Positions 15,041 to 16,175 of a stretch of DNA of 16,175 nt are shown in pieces. This DNA is from Bacteroidales bacterium UBA5382. Lineage in GTDB: Bacteria; Bacteroidota; Bacteroidia; Bacteroidales; Dysgonomonadaceae. Position numbers and translations under genes: made by a program. The notes beneath the pieces are model-generated. The model was not told the origin of the DNA, did no database searches, and saw only the letters and a program-made list of their open reading frames with translations. Where the stretch lies: the NCBI GenBank assembly GCA_002409745.1, contig DHOU01000012.1, positions 1 to 16,175 on the forward strand, given 5' to 3'. How positions within the stretch are numbered: position 1 is the stretch's first letter; each line of letters begins with the position of its first letter.

Positions 15041-15093
15041 ATTTACTGCAAGGTGCAAGCTATCTATATATAGATACTTGCACCTTGCAGTAA
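15041..15093. repeat. 53-bp near-perfect palindrome
   Basis: TTTACTGCAAGGTGCAAG (15041-15058) pairs exactly with CTTGCACCTTGCAGTAAA (15076-15093). The centre TATCTATA/TATAGATA (15060-15075) is also palindromic, leaving one unpaired C at 15059. The arm contains a direct doublet, TGCAAGG TGCAAGC. It has no U-tract typical of a terminator, and could be an operator, a recombination or transfer site, or the end-joined tip of a lost element. Confidence 0.75.
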
Positions 15094-15144
15094 AAAACGA
15101 ATGAAATAGAAAAATTCAAATCTTTGCCTAATACCTAACAGTAA

Positions 15145-15378
15145 TTTACGATAAAAAAACTCCCCAAAATGATGGGACATCAATCAATTAAGACAACACA
15201 ACTTTATGCCAAAATCACGAATCAAAAGGTTAATGAGGATATGAAAGTTCTCTCCAATCGGATTGAAAATAAATATGAGTTGCCGAAAGATGATATGCCT
15301 GAATTTACCCACAATCAGTACTTTTACGATAAGGAAATGGGGCGGGTTGTCTATGTCGAAAAGGGTAAAGGACTATAA
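15145..15378 (+). pseudogene. Tyrosine recombinase C-terminal fragment
   Basis: The catalytic end of a Bacteroides-type integrase: MMGHQSIKTTQLYAKITNQK has the conserved GH box and the catalytic Tyr in QLYAKIT. Homology to the family starts before the first ATG at 15169 (FTIKKLPKMMGH, from 15145), right after an in-frame stop at 15142. The fragment is therefore a 5'-truncated relic, not a small gene with its own start. The Arg/His box usually found upstream (HTFAT-like) is missing. A tail of about 35 residues follows the catalytic region. It points away from the N-terminal fragment at 14301-14534. Confidence 0.8.
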
Positions 15379-15426
15379 AAGAAGAAAAGATGAATGACTT
15401 GAATTTATACTTTAGATTCAAATGAC

Positions 15427-15434
15427 TAACTTTG
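15427..15434 (+). promoter_or_regulatory. -7 promoter element before the 233-residue ORF
   Basis: TAACTTTG matches TAnnTTTG and lies 25 bp before the ATG at 15460. The -33 element is poor. AAGG directly before the ATG is too close for a standard ribosome binding site. Confidence 0.45.
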
Positions 15435-15459
15435 CATAATTTAATATATACAAGTAAGG

Positions 15460-16161
15460 ATGAATAAATTAGATAAATTAAGAGAATCTGCTGAGAATAT
15501 AAACATAAATGAAACAATTTCTTTTATAAAAAACCTAAATGAGAGAAAAACAGGCAAGATTCAATCCAATATTCCAACTATAAATGGTCTTACAATAGAA
15601 TTTCAAAAAGCAAAAAGATGCCTTAAGTTTTCTACTGACTCCATTTTAAATTGCGAATCTCCTATCCAATATCAAAATTCAAGCTATGGATTTCAAAAGC
15701 CTTTCAAAATAGAATGCAATGACAATTTATTCATTGTTGAAAATGGGATTGGAAGTATTTCCATAAAAATAGATAAAGGATTTAGCACAGAAGGTGAGTT
15801 ATGGGAAATTGAGACAAACACATTTAAGCAAACAAAAGGCTTTTTTAGAGCTATCTTACCTCTAAGCAAATTTTCAAAAGCTCCTTTGCATTATCTACTA
15901 GGGAAATCCATGAAATTTGGGAGTATATTTAGAGCCGCAGGATATATAAATGTTAAACTCAGCGAAAATGAAATAGGTTTTTTCGATTTTGATATTGACA
16001 AACAGAAATATATCGCAATCGAATGTAAATGCAATACCGATTTTGTTGTATTTGAAAAAATAATAGAAAGCATAATTTATTCATACGCTTTTATTAGTGG
16101 ATGCTTGATTAGAGATGAGATGTTTATTATTAAATATAGCAATAGTGAATTTAATAACTGA
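15460..16161 (+). CDS. Unrecognised AT-rich protein, 233 residues
   Basis: A complete ORF with a candidate promoter, starting MNKLDKLRESAENININE. No domain is recognised with confidence. There is no signal peptide. The middle is beta-rich with alternating polar and aromatic residues (FKIECNDNLFIVENGIGSI; WEIETNTFKQTKGFFRAILP). The end is a hydrophobic helix, IIESIIYSYAFISGCLIRDE, then a strand MFIIKY. The last part faintly recalls N-terminal halves of larger Bacteroidetes proteins related to the ApeA anti-phage family, so it could be truncated; this is weak and from memory. Codon use is far more AT-rich than the cobalamin genes and it follows an integrase relic, which points to horizontal transfer. 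A defence or cargo role is possible but unproven. Confidence 0.75.
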   Translation: MNKLDKLRESAENININETISFIKNLNERKTGKIQSNIPTINGLTIEFQKAKRCLKFSTDSILNCESPIQYQNSSYGFQKPFKIECNDNLFIVENGIGSISIKIDKGFSTEGELWEIETNTFKQTKGFFRAILPLSKFSKAPLHYLLGKSMKFGSIFRAAGYINVKLSENEIGFFDFDIDKQKYIAIECKCNTDFVVFEKIIESIIYSYAFISGCLIRDEMFIIKYSNSEFNN

Positions 16162-16175
16162 AATTCCCGCATTTT

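Overview
The window comes from a member of the Bacteroidales (Bacteroides, Parabacteroides or a close relative). The grounds are a SusC/SusD pair, repeated Bacteroidetes-type promoters (TTTG about 17-20 bp upstream of TAnnTTTG), few clear Shine-Dalgarno sequences, Bacteroides-type tyrosine recombinase pieces, and the fused cobalamin enzymes typical of this group. The genus cannot be fixed from the sequence alone.

Layout. (1) 1-5203, minus strand: the front of a nutrient-uptake locus, susC then susD then a Tat-exported Gfo/Idh/MocA oxidoreductase cut by the window edge, with gaps of 1-2 bp. (2) 5340-6840, mostly plus strand: two related small XRE regulators, each with a near-identical promoter, then a 39-codon coiled-coil ORF that may be a third partial copy or a -1 frameshift extension of the second regulator. 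A 190-bp inverted-repeat element and a 37-codon antitoxin-like relic follow. (3) 6837-8177, minus: an AAA_14/DUF4143 ATPase with its own promoter. (4) 8339-13817, minus: a four-gene operon for corrin-ring synthesis. Reading with transcription it is an exported cobaltochelatase CbiK, CobJ-CobH (CbiH-CbiC) fusion, CobL (CbiE-CbiT) fusion, and CbiG-CbiF fusion. Cobalt is inserted early and the ring is then methylated, contracted and rearranged by the oxygen-independent route. CbiL, CbiD, CbiJ and CbiA are absent and must lie elsewhere if the pathway is complete. (5) 14138-16161: an AT-rich mobile-element scar. It holds an N-terminal integrase fragment on minus, a C-terminal integrase fragment on plus, arm-type repeats, a strong terminator, a large palindrome, a candidate structured RNA, and an unrecognised 233-residue protein with its own promoter.

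The least explained signals are a seven-copy AGATTGA array with helical-turn spacing exactly between the stop of cbiK and the start of cobJ-cobH (the same core recurs before cbiG), the promoter-to-terminator RNA candidate at 14753-14979, the 53-bp palindrome at 15041-15093, and the duplicated XRE modules with an A7 slippery run. No clear new multi-gene system was found. The best candidates for something undescribed are the RNA unit and the orphan gene in the integrase scar, and the repeat-tuned junctions of the cobalamin operon.
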